Origin: Heliocybe sulcata
Taxonomy: Eukaryota > Basidiomycota > Agaricomycetes > Gloeophyllales > Gloeophyllaceae
NCBI GenBank assembly: GCA_004369045.1
Contig: ML213515.1
Span: 754,483-818,482, forward strand
Length of the DNA: 64,000 bases
Direction of reading: 5' to 3'
In this document: positions 10,905-20,420 of the stretch, one piece after another
Numbering within the stretch: position 1 is the first letter of the stretch
How the letters are laid out: each line of letters starts with the position of its first letter
Translations under genes and position numbers: made by a program
The notes under the pieces: generated by a model
What the model saw: the letters and a program-made list of their open reading frames with translations, nothing else
The model's database searches: none
What the model was told of the DNA's origin: nothing

Positions 10905-11844
10905 ATACTTCTTCTATCTCCCTCCCCTACTGTTCATACCAGTCCCAGGAGGCATTCAAGAACACATTGCAGAGGAACGGCTCATCAAGGAGCATGATAT
11001 CTCGCTGAAAGATATGGATACATCTCAGGGTGGCAGGGCTTTTGGTGTCTTGAGGTCGCTCGAGCGACGAGAAGACCTCATCAGACCTATGGAGCCATCG
11101 TCGTTGCTGAAGCCTTTTTGAAGGGTCGATGTGCTGCCTGACACGTGTAGGCATCGCGAGGAAGAACGCTCTTCACGTCTCGACGGCCTCCTTGTCGAAT
11201 CCTCGCTGCGTGTCCGTCCGTCCTGGAGGCTCACGTATATGGTCTTGTACATATCTTCGTCGCTGTCTGGAATGGCAGTACCGTTTCTCAGCACCACCAT
11301 CTGTCCACCGGACTGTTCTCAGAGATCGTAGTGCGGTTCCTCCCACTCGCCTCCGACTTTCGGTATTCTGTTTTGCTTGAGGCCCTTTGAGTGCTGACAA
11401 TGGCTTATCGGGTGTTTCGTGTGCTGCTGGAGTTGCCGTTCAAGTGATTTGGCAGGGCGACGGAAGAAGTTGCCCTGGTCTTGGCCGCGAACGGCGGATG
11501 TCTTGTAGAACCGGACAGACTCGCACTCCACCAGGAACAACCGAGGGAAGGGCGGCGGTCAACTCACAGGTCCGCCGTGGAGGCCACAATACACGAGGCT
11601 TGTATGGAGCGTCAATGTTGTGCGGCTGGCATCCGAACTGGACTATAGAGAAGGTGCAGATCGCGCAGAATCCGCTATTGATTGCATTGCATACGACTAG
11701 GGGTACAGCCGGAGTCATTTCTATGGACACAAATGTGATGTTGAACCTCGCTATCTTATGCTATTACCGTGCCCTCTGTTCGCCCGTCATGCATCTACAG
11801 GTCAAATCCTAGGTCATCCGAACATTCTCTTCGAGCTCTTCCTC
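10905..11844 (-). repeat. C-D spacer copy, unit U0
   Basis: This is the sequence that in U1, U2 and U3 lies between genes C and D. It contains no intact gene. On the plus strand it carries a decayed reading frame with an EHIAEERLIKEHDI motif that recurs in all four spacer copies. The D gene that should follow is missing in U0. Confidence 0.7.
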
Positions 11845-13698
11845 TTATTCGTACTCCTCGTCTTCCTCCGATACGTACTCCTCTTCTTCCTCTCGAACAT
11901 CCTGGCCCGCATACTCTTGCTCTTCGGACGCGTCGCGATCGGACTTCTCGACTTGAAGTTGATCCCATACGATTTCGGCGACGAGAGTCTCCAGCAACAA
12001 GATATCATCCTCGAAGAGATTGAAAGCCCGTGTAATGGTAAGATTTTGGATACGATTGCTGGCGCAACGTTGATAAAGTCTTCCCAGCTCTCCGCCAGCT
12101 TCGGCTTTGCGGCTTCCTGTTCGACTTCGGCGGAGGATCGATGATACCAAGGTGTCCAAGAAATTGTTCTCGTCGTCGACGGTAGATGGCGGGGACTCCC
12201 GGAACCATACGCCTTCTAGTTCTAATGACTCCAGCGCCGGAAAGAGAACATGGAACACGAAAGACCCCCCGACCTTCGTTGGATATACGAGGCCCGTAGG
12301 TATCGTTGAGGTACTGTGTCCTGACAGCTGCAGCTTTCTGATGTGCGACATGGAAAGAAAGAATTCTCTCCACGCTGTCGCCATGTAATCCGCGTACCCG
12401 CGCCCATTCCGAACGCTCAAACACTGGACGGACTCGAGCAGGGAGCGCAGGTGCTGCTTGAGGAGGTATAGGATGAGGTCTCCGTATCCCAATTCGTGAT
12501 CGAACACAATAGTGATGCCTTCGGTCTGCGTGATCGCACATGTGGAGGCTGCCTGTGGTGTGAACATGACACAAATGTGCCGGCCGTCGAGGACTTGGAT
12601 GGTGCATCCACGCACATTGACGGACGTGAGGTGGCAGGCGTATTGCTCCAGGATCTCCACCACGTCCTCGAAATCGGAATATATTTTCAGGCCTACCCGC
12701 TTGATATTGGGGGCTCTGACGAACGCCAGCAAGTCGGCTTCTCTGGTGCTGCAGGGGCTGATCTCTAAAGTGCGCAGATCCTGCAATACGACGTTCTTCA
12801 CCAGGCCAGCGGTCTCGGCTGTGCGCTGGACTTCCACCCCAAGCCTGAACGTCCGCAGCTTGGGCGCGCACGACAGCAGATGGACTACTTCGCCTGTTGT
12901 CATGACGGTCTGAGTCCCGGAGATGTGGAGGTCCGTCAACGTCGCGGTGATCAGCATGCTGAACTCGTCGAAGCGAAACGCTGCACCACTCAGCCGTACG
13001 CGTTTCAAGACGGGTGACGTGAAGAGGGACAAGTCGGCCTGTCCCAGTCCGGCTTTGCCGACGCACACGATGGCGAGGTCTTCCAGCAGGCTCGCTCCAG
13101 GGCCGGCCTGCCCACTGGTTTGGGCCAGAATGCGCGACGACACCTTTAAATCCAGCTTGCGGACGCGAGGTAGTTCTTCCCGAATAAGAGACCACTTCTC
13201 TACGTCGGTTTGTCGTGCTGCGTCAATGACGCGACTTCTATGGTCTTCCCAGTCATCCAATGCTCTCTCCATTCTTGCTCGCTCGGATGGCATCAACCTC
13301 TTGCGCTCCCTCTCGAGCTTGTCCTCCAGTTGCCAGATGGTCTCCTCCACCGCCGCTAGTTCCTGACTAGTCGATCCCCTCCTCTCTCCGACGAGAGCGC
13401 CAATAACGGTCAAGGGGAGTTGGTTAGAACGAGCAAGGAAGGATGCCATTGCGTCTTGGTTCGTGGTAATCACCGTGGTCCAGAGAGTGTGGTATTGGAG
13501 GGCGGTGGCGCGCCACGCTTTGCTGACCAGCGCGACGGAGGTCCAGGCGTAAGGTGAAACACTTCCGCTTCGTATCGCATCCTCTATCGCTCTGTCCTTC
13601 ATGATTGAGAATATTATCCCGAGTAGCTCGGGTGGTAAGGCGATCCGCCGTGGCACAACGGTGTTGAACACCCTGCCGTTGATGCGATACTTCACCAT
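11845..13698 (-). CDS. F-box-like / LRR-like protein, subfamily C (U0)
   Basis: Single-exon gene, 617 residues from the ATG at 13698 (MVKYRINGRVF). F-box-like text is at residues 20-31 (ALPPELLGIIFS) and VALVSKAWRATALQYHTLW at 55-73. Residues about 110-165 are rich in Glu, Arg and Leu and may form a long helix; LRR-like repeats follow, then an acidic tail with repeated EE and Y (EEEEEYVSEEDEEYE). The frame stays open another 70 codons upstream, but in the U3 copy that upstream stretch is frameshifted, so it is judged untranslated. Only one residue differs from the U1 copy over the first 560 residues, whereas the C-terminal 60 differ strongly and resemble the U2 fragment. Likely an SCF adaptor; substrate unknown. 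Confidence 0.85.
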   Translation of the reverse strand: MVKYRINGRVFNTVVPRRIALPPELLGIIFSIMKDRAIEDAIRSGSVSPYAWTSVALVSKAWRATALQYHTLWTTVITTNQDAMASFLARSNQLPLTVIGALVGERRGSTSQELAAVEETIWQLEDKLERERKRLMPSERARMERALDDWEDHRSRVIDAARQTDVEKWSLIREELPRVRKLDLKVSSRILAQTSGQAGPGASLLEDLAIVCVGKAGLGQADLSLFTSPVLKRVRLSGAAFRFDEFSMLITATLTDLHISGTQTVMTTGEVVHLLSCAPKLRTFRLGVEVQRTAETAGLVKNVVLQDLRTLEISPCSTREADLLAFVRAPNIKRVGLKIYSDFEDVVEILEQYACHLTSVNVRGCTIQVLDGRHICVMFTPQAASTCAITQTEGITIVFDHELGYGDLILYLLKQHLRSLLESVQCLSVRNGRGYADYMATAWREFFLSMSHIRKLQLSGHSTSTIPTGLVYPTKVGGSFVFHVLFPALESLELEGVWFRESPPSTVDDENNFLDTLVSSILRRSRTGSRKAEAGGELGRLYQRCASNRIQNLTITRAFNLFEDDILLLETLVAEIVWDQLQVEKSDRDASEEQEYAGQDVREEEEEYVSEEDEEYE

Positions 13699-13958
13699 AG
13701 CAGACGCGCGATGCAAGATGTATGTATCAACTGGGTGGTCGTAACTGATGTCAGTGTGAAGTGCGCGAAGAGTGGCAGAATATGTGAAGGCAAGACGTGA
13801 GTGGTAAGACGTCGTGGCGAAAGCAACTCCGACAGTCTCGCGTGGCACGTGACCGGGTGGCTCCGAGCCACACGAAACGCGATCTTCTATGTCATTCGAT
13901 ACTGACATCCTAGACGTGCTGCAGGAATAGAATAGATTATGAGTTCAGTCATTTCCTG

Positions 13959-14270
13959 TTTGACGGCGAGCAGGGTAAGGATTGGACGCATGAGTACGTC
14001 GAGATTGATGTCAAACTCGGCGGAACTGTGGGATGCGGCGTGAGTTTTTGCATTTGCCCGGTATAGACTGGATGTACTGACGACGACGGCGGCACTTTCA
14101 AGTGCAGGGGCGACGGAGGAGACGTCAAATGGGGCTGGTGAGTACCGCTTTGGCTCACGGCCATGAGACGTACTTGGTACACATACTTGGGAACGATGTC
14201 CTTGCCAAGCCCGCCGAAGAGGATGGGTCCTTCTTGACTTTCCCAAACCGCAAGGGTCTATACTCAAAGG
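13959..14270 (+). pseudogene. 3' fragment of a secreted-protein gene
   Basis: Matches the last third of the intact secreted-protein gene at 16508-17573: FDGEQGKDWTHEYVEIDV, then a GT-AG intron, GGTFKCRGDGGDVKWGW, a second intron, and DVLAKPAEEDGSFLTF. The signal peptide and first domain are missing. The acceptor of the last intron has lost its AG, and the normal stop is absent so the frame runs on to 14359. It begins right at the edge of unit U0. Its 5' counterpart may be the truncated gene on the other strand at 14683-15184. Confidence 0.75.
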
Positions 14271-14682
14271 TTGACTCCACTGTTTTCCTTCCTCTGAATT
14301 CTACAGCAGTTCGGCCCCTGATAATTAGAATGCAACATTGCCTTGGCTACGAATTTTAGAATCCCTAGTAACCCGGAAATTGAATGTACAGCACTTTTGT
14401 TATTCTTCGTTTCCAGTGCGATTCAAGAAACGGAAGTTTGGGTTCATCGAGCTTTATCTCAGAAGACGGTGCTTCTTATACACTTCGTATAGGTAGGACG
14501 GTTCCTTTCGGTACGCATTTGCTCCTCATACCAGCTCAAACATACCCACTTCATCGTACATCACGGGTCGAGTCCATACATAAATAGATAAATAGACATT
14601 ATCAATCGAACAGAACACTTGCCCGCCGTCATCGTGAGAAGCAAATTAATCCTCAAACTATACCGGTCGGATCAGCCACCAT

Positions 14683-15184
14683 TCAAGCTCTCATACCGAA
14701 TATTCGACTTACGCAGTCTCCACATCCGTCCCCGTTCGAGATGCAGACTCTACCGCTGTCAACCACTTGAAGAACGCCGTTGACTGTGTTCTTCGCCTTG
14801 TCACCGCAGTCTAACAGGTGCGATACCGCCGTCCTGATATCAGCCCACAGCCCTCCGTTCCAGTCTGTGTACACGCAGCCTGCGTAAGAGGACCATCAGT
14901 ATATCATGCATCACCAGCAAAGAGAGGAATTGATACTGACAATTCCCGTTGCATGCCGGTCGCCACGCCGTCGAGGAGCCCACGCCGTCATAGTAGTGGC
15001 AGGTCGGGCTCCAGTCGGGGAAGTTGGGCCAGTTGTCGTACATGTACTGGCAGTCGGACAGCGTCGCGTCACCCGTGGTGCCGCATGTCGGCTGGTCGTC
15101 GATGTTGCCCTGCCGTCTCATGAGCCCTGGCAGGGTCGCAGCCGAGGATAGGGTAGAGACGGTGAGCGAGGCGAGGAACTTCAT
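14683..15184 (-). CDS. Secreted cysteine-rich protein, 3'-truncated
   Basis: Exons 15184-14941 and 14879-14683 on the minus strand, with a 61-nt intron. The protein begins with a signal peptide (MKFLASLTVSTLSSAATLPG) followed by LMRRQ, a likely Kex2-type site, then a Cys-rich region: TCGTTGDATLSDCQYMYDNW, CNGNCCVYTD, LLDCGD, VCISNGDGCGDC. This is the same first domain as in the gene at 16508-17573. There the gene continues through an intron after CGD for another 150 residues; here the donor (gtaagt) is present but nothing homologous follows, so the frame reads on for ten residues to a stop. Probably broken, or a short secreted form. The family was not identified with confidence. Confidence 0.6.
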
Positions 15185-15238
15185 GTTGCTAGTGGTTCGA
15201 GTGTGATGGGCTTGGTGATGGTGAAGGAACAATGAAGA

Positions 15239-15250
15239 GAGGCTTTTATA
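15239..15250 (-). promoter_or_regulatory. TATA-like element of the truncated secreted-protein gene
   Basis: On the minus strand the text reads catataaaagcc, about 57-65 bases before the ATG at 15184. Position and sequence fit a core promoter, so the truncated gene may still be transcribed. Confidence 0.45.
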
Positions 15251-15807
15251 TGGGCCTGGAGGCCTCCGGGCTGGTATTACTCGTGTCGAAGACCTGACTG
15301 ATGTCAGAACCCTCGAACGGCTCAGAGTTGGTACAGTTGATACACTGTCATTGCTGCGAACAAATGCGGGGAGTCGATATTATGGAGCGAGGGCGCTGCT
15401 GACAGCTTGGCGAACGGATAATGATGCAGGTTGCTTCGCAAATGCCGTACCCTACTCCTCCGTCATGAGGATAGCAGTAGGTCATGCAGGTCTAGTTGTG
15501 TCGTCAGAAGCACAGGATGTCTCCTCCTTGGGCATCAAGCAACGCACCGCGCACAATGACCAAAGTGGAATATTTCAAGTCAACACAAGACTCATTCAGA
15601 GATGCGAGGGTCCGCACCGTCCGCACCGTCCGCATTGCAGGAAGTGATGCGGAACCTTTAATTGGCACAGCCACATTTCAGGCTTTTAAGCGTGACTTTG
15701 CGCAGGTTTTCTCATTCTCTTCCATAAAGATGTGCAGCATCAGGGTACGGCTTGAAGCTTGAAACTTTGTATATTCTCATACATATAACCATAAACTAGG
15801 GGACTCA
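15251..15807. other. Intergenic between the two secreted-protein genes
   Basis: No gene supported. There is a small tandem of the text gtccgcacc, three times at about 15608-15634. The region should hold the upstream controls of the minus-strand gene. Confidence 0.4.
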
Positions 15808-16348
15808 TTCGTTCTATGGACTGTTCAATTGTTCAATACACCTACAGCCACAACCTGATGCATTTGATGCCTGACAGCTTGATGGTTCGGCTTCCATGTT
15901 ATTGGCTCTTCTATCACTCATGGGTCGATTTTGTGCTCCAACTTACTCTTGGCAGTCAGATCGCAGCCAGTACGCCTTTTCAGAGACGGAGTTACTTTCA
16001 GCGATGGTATAGTATGGATGCCGAGCCCGCCGCGGTGCCGTTTCAATCTGTGGAGTACTGGTAGGTTCGTTCTATGGACTGTTTAATACACCTACAGCCA
16101 CAACCTGATGCATTTGATGCCCGACTTTGATGATTCGGCTCCCATGTTAAAGAATTCATTCTATCACAGCGCTGTGCTCATGGGTCACTGTCGTGCTCCA
16201 ACTTACTCTTGGCAGTCAGATCGCAGCCAGTACGCCTTCTCTTCCACTCGAGCGTACTCCACGGTGACGGAGTTACTTGCAGCGCTAAGTGCAGTATAGT
16301 ATGGATGCTTAGCCCGCGGTGCCGTTTCAATATGTGGAGTACTGGTAG
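15808..16348 (+). repeat. Tandem direct duplication upstream of the secreted-protein gene
   Basis: Two copies, 15808-16065 and 16066-16348, both start with ttcgttctatggactgtt and end with gtggagtactggtag. Shared internal text includes ccacaacctgatgcatttga, ttggcagtcagatcgcagcc and agtatggatgc. They differ by substitutions and small indels (258 against 283 bp), so the duplication is not brand new. It lies directly upstream of the promoter of the gene at 16508. Confidence 0.85.
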
Positions 16349-16424
16349 TTAGACCGCTCCGCTGTATGTGATGACCTCCTTCACCGCGGCGGCTTAAATC
16401 ACAATACGGGAAGAACATGCAGGG

Positions 16425-16432
16425 TATAAAAG
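16425..16432 (+). promoter_or_regulatory. TATA box of the secreted-protein gene
   Basis: TATAAAAG, 76-83 bases before the ATG at 16508, following a GC-rich stretch (accgcggcggc). A strong, well-placed TATA box suggests regulated, possibly high expression. Confidence 0.6.
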
Positions 16433-16507
16433 GTGTACCGAGTCTGCACTCAAAGTCCCAACAACCCATCCACATCCTAAGGACTCGGCACCACCTCTGA
16501 ATCCACA

Positions 16508-17573
16508 ATGTTATCCACCGCGGTCTTCCTCCTCGCAGCTATGTCTTTCTCCGCCGCCTCGCCCGTTCTCGAAGCGCGTGCGGACGTCCATTGCGGCACG
16601 ACCCAAGACGCAAGCCTTACCGCCTGCCAGTCTCTCCTCGACAACTGGACGGGCAACCTCGTCAAGGACAACGACTGCACCTACGGCGCTACTGGAAGCG
16701 CGTGGAACGTCGACTCCGTCCCTGGATGTGCGTGTCCTTTGCTCACTATAATTTGCCGTTCCATGACTCATCTCCTCGCAGGTTCGCTCTATATGACCGA
16801 TCCCGAGAAGGAGCCGAACGCGGTCAAAGAAGCGCTGCAGAGTCTGCTGAATTGCGCAGACAAGAGCAAGGGCACTGTCAACGGTCTGACGACGCTTGCG
16901 GACGGAACCGGCGTATGCATCGGTGGTAACAGCGGCTGCGGCGAGTAAGTCGTTCTTTGTGGATCACTTGCTCCAGTTCCCTGACGCCGCTCTCTCTCCT
17001 CAGCTGCTTCGACGATGCCGACTTCGATCCCCCGAGTCGTCGCAATGTCGCGCCGACCTTCTCCAACAGCACCATCGAAAAGCGCCAGTTCGCAGATATC
17101 GCAGGGAGTATCGCTGAGCTACTTGATTCCGTGATCAGCCAGGGCGGGAGCGACGACACGAAGCGCGCGAACGGCGTGCGCAACGTCGTCGATGGTATGG
17201 CGAAGCAGTACGCGCCGGTCAACGTCGTTGCGTGCCACACCGACCATCAAGCGAGCTTCGACGGCGCGCAGGGCACGGACTGGGTGCACCAGCACTTTGA
17301 GATTGATATCTCAGTGGGCGGGACTATCGGATACGAGGTAGCTGTTCTTTGGTTTGGTTCGTGTCCCCCTGACGAATGCCGCTAGCTCTACCTTGGAAAC
17401 ACCGGCACCTTTAAGCGCAATGGTGACGGCGGGGATATCAACTGGGGCTGGTAAGTGGTCATCCCTTTGGTTCTGTGGTAGGATGTTAATATTCCATGTT
17501 TCATAGGAACGCGGCGCTGGCTAAGCCCGCAGAGCAGGACGGGTCGTTCCTCACCTTCGCCAACCGCCACTGA
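16508..17573 (+). CDS. Secreted cysteine-containing protein (5 exons)
   Basis: Exons 16508-16727, 16782-16944, 17004-17337, 17386-17450 and 17507-17573 join in phase to 282 residues; introns are 48-59 nt, GT-AG. The N-terminus MLSTAVFLLAAMSFSAASP is a clear signal peptide, followed by LEARAD and a mature start near DVHCGTTQ. The first domain has the Cys pattern CGTT..LTACQSLLDNW, NDCTYG, LLNCAD, VCIGGNSGCGDCFDD. The second contains ACHTDHQASFDGAQGTDWVH and ends INWGW and FLTFANRH. I do not recognise the family with certainty; the first part recalls small secreted effector-like proteins such as Hce2 only in general shape. Two truncated relatives lie upstream (13959-14270 and 14683-15184). The tandem repeat and TATA box upstream point to regulated expression. 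Confidence 0.75.
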
Positions 17574-18269
17574 AGCAGCTGCGCATCTAACCGTTTCAAT
17601 CCAGAACCTTTCGTTTATTTATTGCCCGTTGTTGTACGACCAGGACTGTCGATACTTGAATTATCTCGTCTAGTCACGAGTATTTAGCTACGTAGGATAT
17701 ACCCATAATTATATCAATGTAAGCGTAGCTGAAGGATTGATCATCAATCCAGTGAGACGCATAGCTCCGTCTTGTAATATTTGCGCTGAAGATTCGGATC
17801 ATCAACACACGACTGTCCTTTCCTTGGAGCTCGTGTTCGAATCCTCGGCACGATGCAGATTTTCACTCGAGCCAATTCCGTGGTACTTTTCATTGCGGAA
17901 ATTGTATCCAACGTCAACGATACCCATACAAATCGTCCAAGGTTGAATCCACCATACTGATGTGGCCCTCAACCAAATATGGCTGCTAGATTACCATATC
18001 GAGCTGCGTATCCTCGCGAGAGATCAGGAACGTATTGTCTCTCTCTTGCACCCGAAGGCGACTGCCACCGCCTTATGGCCACTCCCAGAATGAGCGACGA
18101 CTTCATCCCTGGCTTGCTTGTCCCGACGATGATCACCAGGCGAGAATTGCTCAGCGCCGCTGAGCAATGTGTATGCATGTTCGGGGTAATTATCAGTCCC
18201 CGCTGTCATCTGCACGGTGAGGATGAAACCTCCGTTGTGTAGCGAAGGCGAGCCCGGGTGATTGCGGTG
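17574..18269. other. Intergenic between secreted-protein gene and U1
   Basis: No gene supported. A ttcgaatcc text near 17836 recalls a tRNA B box but no tRNA can be folded around it. The right edge, about 18270, is where similarity to the 5' flanks of the U0 and U3 C genes begins. Confidence 0.4.
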
Positions 18270-18545
18270 CACTAATCAGCAAGAACAGGACATAACTGAA
18301 CTCATAATCGATTCTATTCATGCATCACGTCTAGGATGTCAGTATCGAATAGCATAGAAGATCACGTTTCGTGTGGCTCGGAGCCACCCGGTCACGTGCC
18401 ACACGAGACTGTCGGAGTTGCTTTCGCCACGACGTCTTACCACTCACATCTTTCCTTCACATATTCTGCCACTCTCCGAGCACCTCACACTGAGATCAGT
18501 TACGACCACTCAGTTGATACATACATCTTGCATTGCGCGTCTGCC

Positions 18546-20420
18546 ATGGTGAAGTATCGCATCAACGGCAGGGTGTTCAACACCGTTGTGCCACGGCAGA
18601 TCGCCTTACCACCCGAGCTACTCGGGATAATATTCTCAATCATGAAGGACAGAGCGATAGAGGATGCGATACGAAGCGGAAGTGTTTCACCTTACGCCTG
18701 GACCTCCGTCGCGCTGGTCAGCAAAGCGTGGCGCGCCACCGCCCTCCAATACCACACTCTCTGGACCACGGTGATTACCACGAACCAAGACGCAATGGCA
18801 TCCTTCCTTGCTCGTTCTAACCAACTCCCCTTGACCGTTATTGGCGCTCTCGTCGGAGAGAGGAGGGGATCGACTAGTCAGGAACTAGCGGCGGTGGAGG
18901 AGACCATCTGGCAACTGGAGGACAAGCTCGAGAGGGAGCGCAAGAGGTTGATGCCATCCGAGCGAGCAAGAATGGAGAGAGCATTGGATGACTGGGAAGA
19001 CCATAGAAGTCGCGTCATTGACGCAGCACGACAAACCGACGTAGAGAAGTGGTCTCTTATTCGGGAAGAACTACCTCGCGTCCGCAAGCTGGATTTAAAG
19101 GTGTCGTCGCGCATTCTGGCCCAAACCAGTGGGCAGGCCGGCCCTGGAGCGAGCCTGCTGGAAGACCTCGCCATCGTGTGCGTCGGCAAAGCCGGACTGG
19201 GACAGGCCGACTTGTCCCTCTTCACGTCACCCGTCTTGAAACGCGTACGGCTGAGTGGTGCAGCGTTTCGCTTCGACGAGTTCAGCATGCTGATCACCGC
19301 GACGTTGACGGACCTCCACATCTCCGGGACTCAGACCGTCATGACAACAGGCGAAGTAGTCCATCTGCTGTCGTGCGCGCCCAAGCTGCGGACGTTCAGG
19401 CTTGGGGTGGAAGTCCAGCGCACAGCCGAGACCGCTGGCCTGGTGAAGAACGTCGTATTGCAGGATCTGCGCACTTTAGAGATCAGCCCCTGCAGCACCA
19501 GAGAAGCCGACTTGCTGGCGTTCGTCAGAGCCCCCAATATCAAGCGGGTAGGCCTGAAAATATATTCCGATTTCGAGGACGTGGTGGAGATCCTGGAGCA
19601 ATACGCCTGCCACCTCACGTCCGTCAATGTGCGTGGATGCACCATCCAAGTCCTCGACGGCCGGCACATTTGTGTCATGTTCACACCACAGGCAGCCTCC
19701 ACATGTGCGATCACGCAGACCGAAGGCATCACTATTGTGTTCGATCACGAATTGGGATACGGAGACCTCATCCTATACCTCCTCAAGCAGCACCTGCGCT
19801 CCCTGCTCGAGTCCGTCCAGTGTTTGAGCGTTCGGAATGGGCGCGGGTACGCGGATTACATGGCGACAGCGTGGAGAGAATTCTTTCTTTCCATGTCGCA
19901 CATCAGAAAGCTGCAGCTGTCAGGACACAGTACCTCAACGATACCTACGGGCCTCGTATATCCAACGAAGGTCGGGGGGTCTTTCGTGTTCCATGTTCTC
20001 TTTCCGGCGCTGGAGTCATTAGAACTAGAAGGCGTATGGTTCCGGGAGTCCCCGCCATCTACCGTCGACGATGAGAACAATTTCTTGGACACCTTGGTAT
20101 CATCGATCCTCCGCCGAAGTCGAACAGGAAGCCGCAAAGCCGAAGCTGGCGGAGAGCTGGGAAGACTTTATCAACGTTGCGCCAGCAATCGTATCCAAAA
20201 TCTTACCATTACACGGGCTTTCAATCTCTTCGAAGATGATATCTGGTTGCTGGAGACCATCTTCGCCCAAATCGTATGGGATGAGCTTCAAATCGAGAAG
20301 TCTGATCGCGACACGTCCGAAGAGCAAGACTATGCAAGCCAGGACGTCCGAGAGGAAGACGAAGAGTACGCATGGGAGGAAGACGAGTACGCGTCGGAGG
20401 AACACGAGGAGTATGAATAG
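18546..20420 (+). CDS. F-box-like / LRR-like protein, subfamily C (U1)
   Basis: Single-exon gene of 624 residues from ATG 18546. Same build as the U0 copy: F-box-like helix (ALPPELLGIIFS), a Glu/Arg/Leu-rich probable helix, LRR-like repeats and an acidic tail. The tail is longer than in U0 and U3 by one repeat-like step (EEDEYASEEHEEYE). From 18599 to 20233 the DNA equals U0 as far as I can read, then diverges at once, which indicates recent gene conversion or a very recent exchange limited to the core. Upstream ATG codons at 18336 and later are in frame but lie in sequence that is frameshifted in U3. Start chosen at MVKYRINGRVF, common to all copies. Confidence 0.87.
   Translation: MVKYRINGRVFNTVVPRQIALPPELLGIIFSIMKDRAIEDAIRSGSVSPYAWTSVALVSKAWRATALQYHTLWTTVITTNQDAMASFLARSNQLPLTVIGALVGERRGSTSQELAAVEETIWQLEDKLERERKRLMPSERARMERALDDWEDHRSRVIDAARQTDVEKWSLIREELPRVRKLDLKVSSRILAQTSGQAGPGASLLEDLAIVCVGKAGLGQADLSLFTSPVLKRVRLSGAAFRFDEFSMLITATLTDLHISGTQTVMTTGEVVHLLSCAPKLRTFRLGVEVQRTAETAGLVKNVVLQDLRTLEISPCSTREADLLAFVRAPNIKRVGLKIYSDFEDVVEILEQYACHLTSVNVRGCTIQVLDGRHICVMFTPQAASTCAITQTEGITIVFDHELGYGDLILYLLKQHLRSLLESVQCLSVRNGRGYADYMATAWREFFLSMSHIRKLQLSGHSTSTIPTGLVYPTKVGGSFVFHVLFPALESLELEGVWFRESPPSTVDDENNFLDTLVSSILRRSRTGSRKAEAGGELGRLYQRCASNRIQNLTITRAFNLFEDDIWLLETIFAQIVWDELQIEKSDRDTSEEQDYASQDVREEDEEYAWEEDEYASEEHEEYE

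Larger units (their letters stand above)
10905..13967 (-). repeat. Unit U0: inverted copy of the C gene and its spacer
   Basis: The reverse complement aligns to 18270-21370 of U1: C gene 5' flank, C gene, and the downstream spacer, ending at the segment catacttcttctatctccc near 10905. The two arms face away from each other with about 4.3 kb of unrelated sequence between them. The central 1,635 bp (12011-13645 against 18599-20233) show no difference I can find, while the outer parts differ at many positions. Confidence 0.85.

Noticed and set aside
17740-17860. tRNA gene suggested by ttcgaatcc
   Set aside because: No A box, no acceptor stem and no anticodon arm can be formed.
18878-19748. Antisense open frames of 90-147 codons in the C genes, identical between U0 and U1
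   Set aside because: Shadows of the coding strand; conserved only because the DNA is.
19049-20074. 341-codon open frame overlapping C (U1) in another frame; 396 codons in U0
   Set aside because: Its length is not kept in U3 (288 codons, different start), it has no recognisable domain, and its identity between U0 and U1 follows from the DNA identity of the core.
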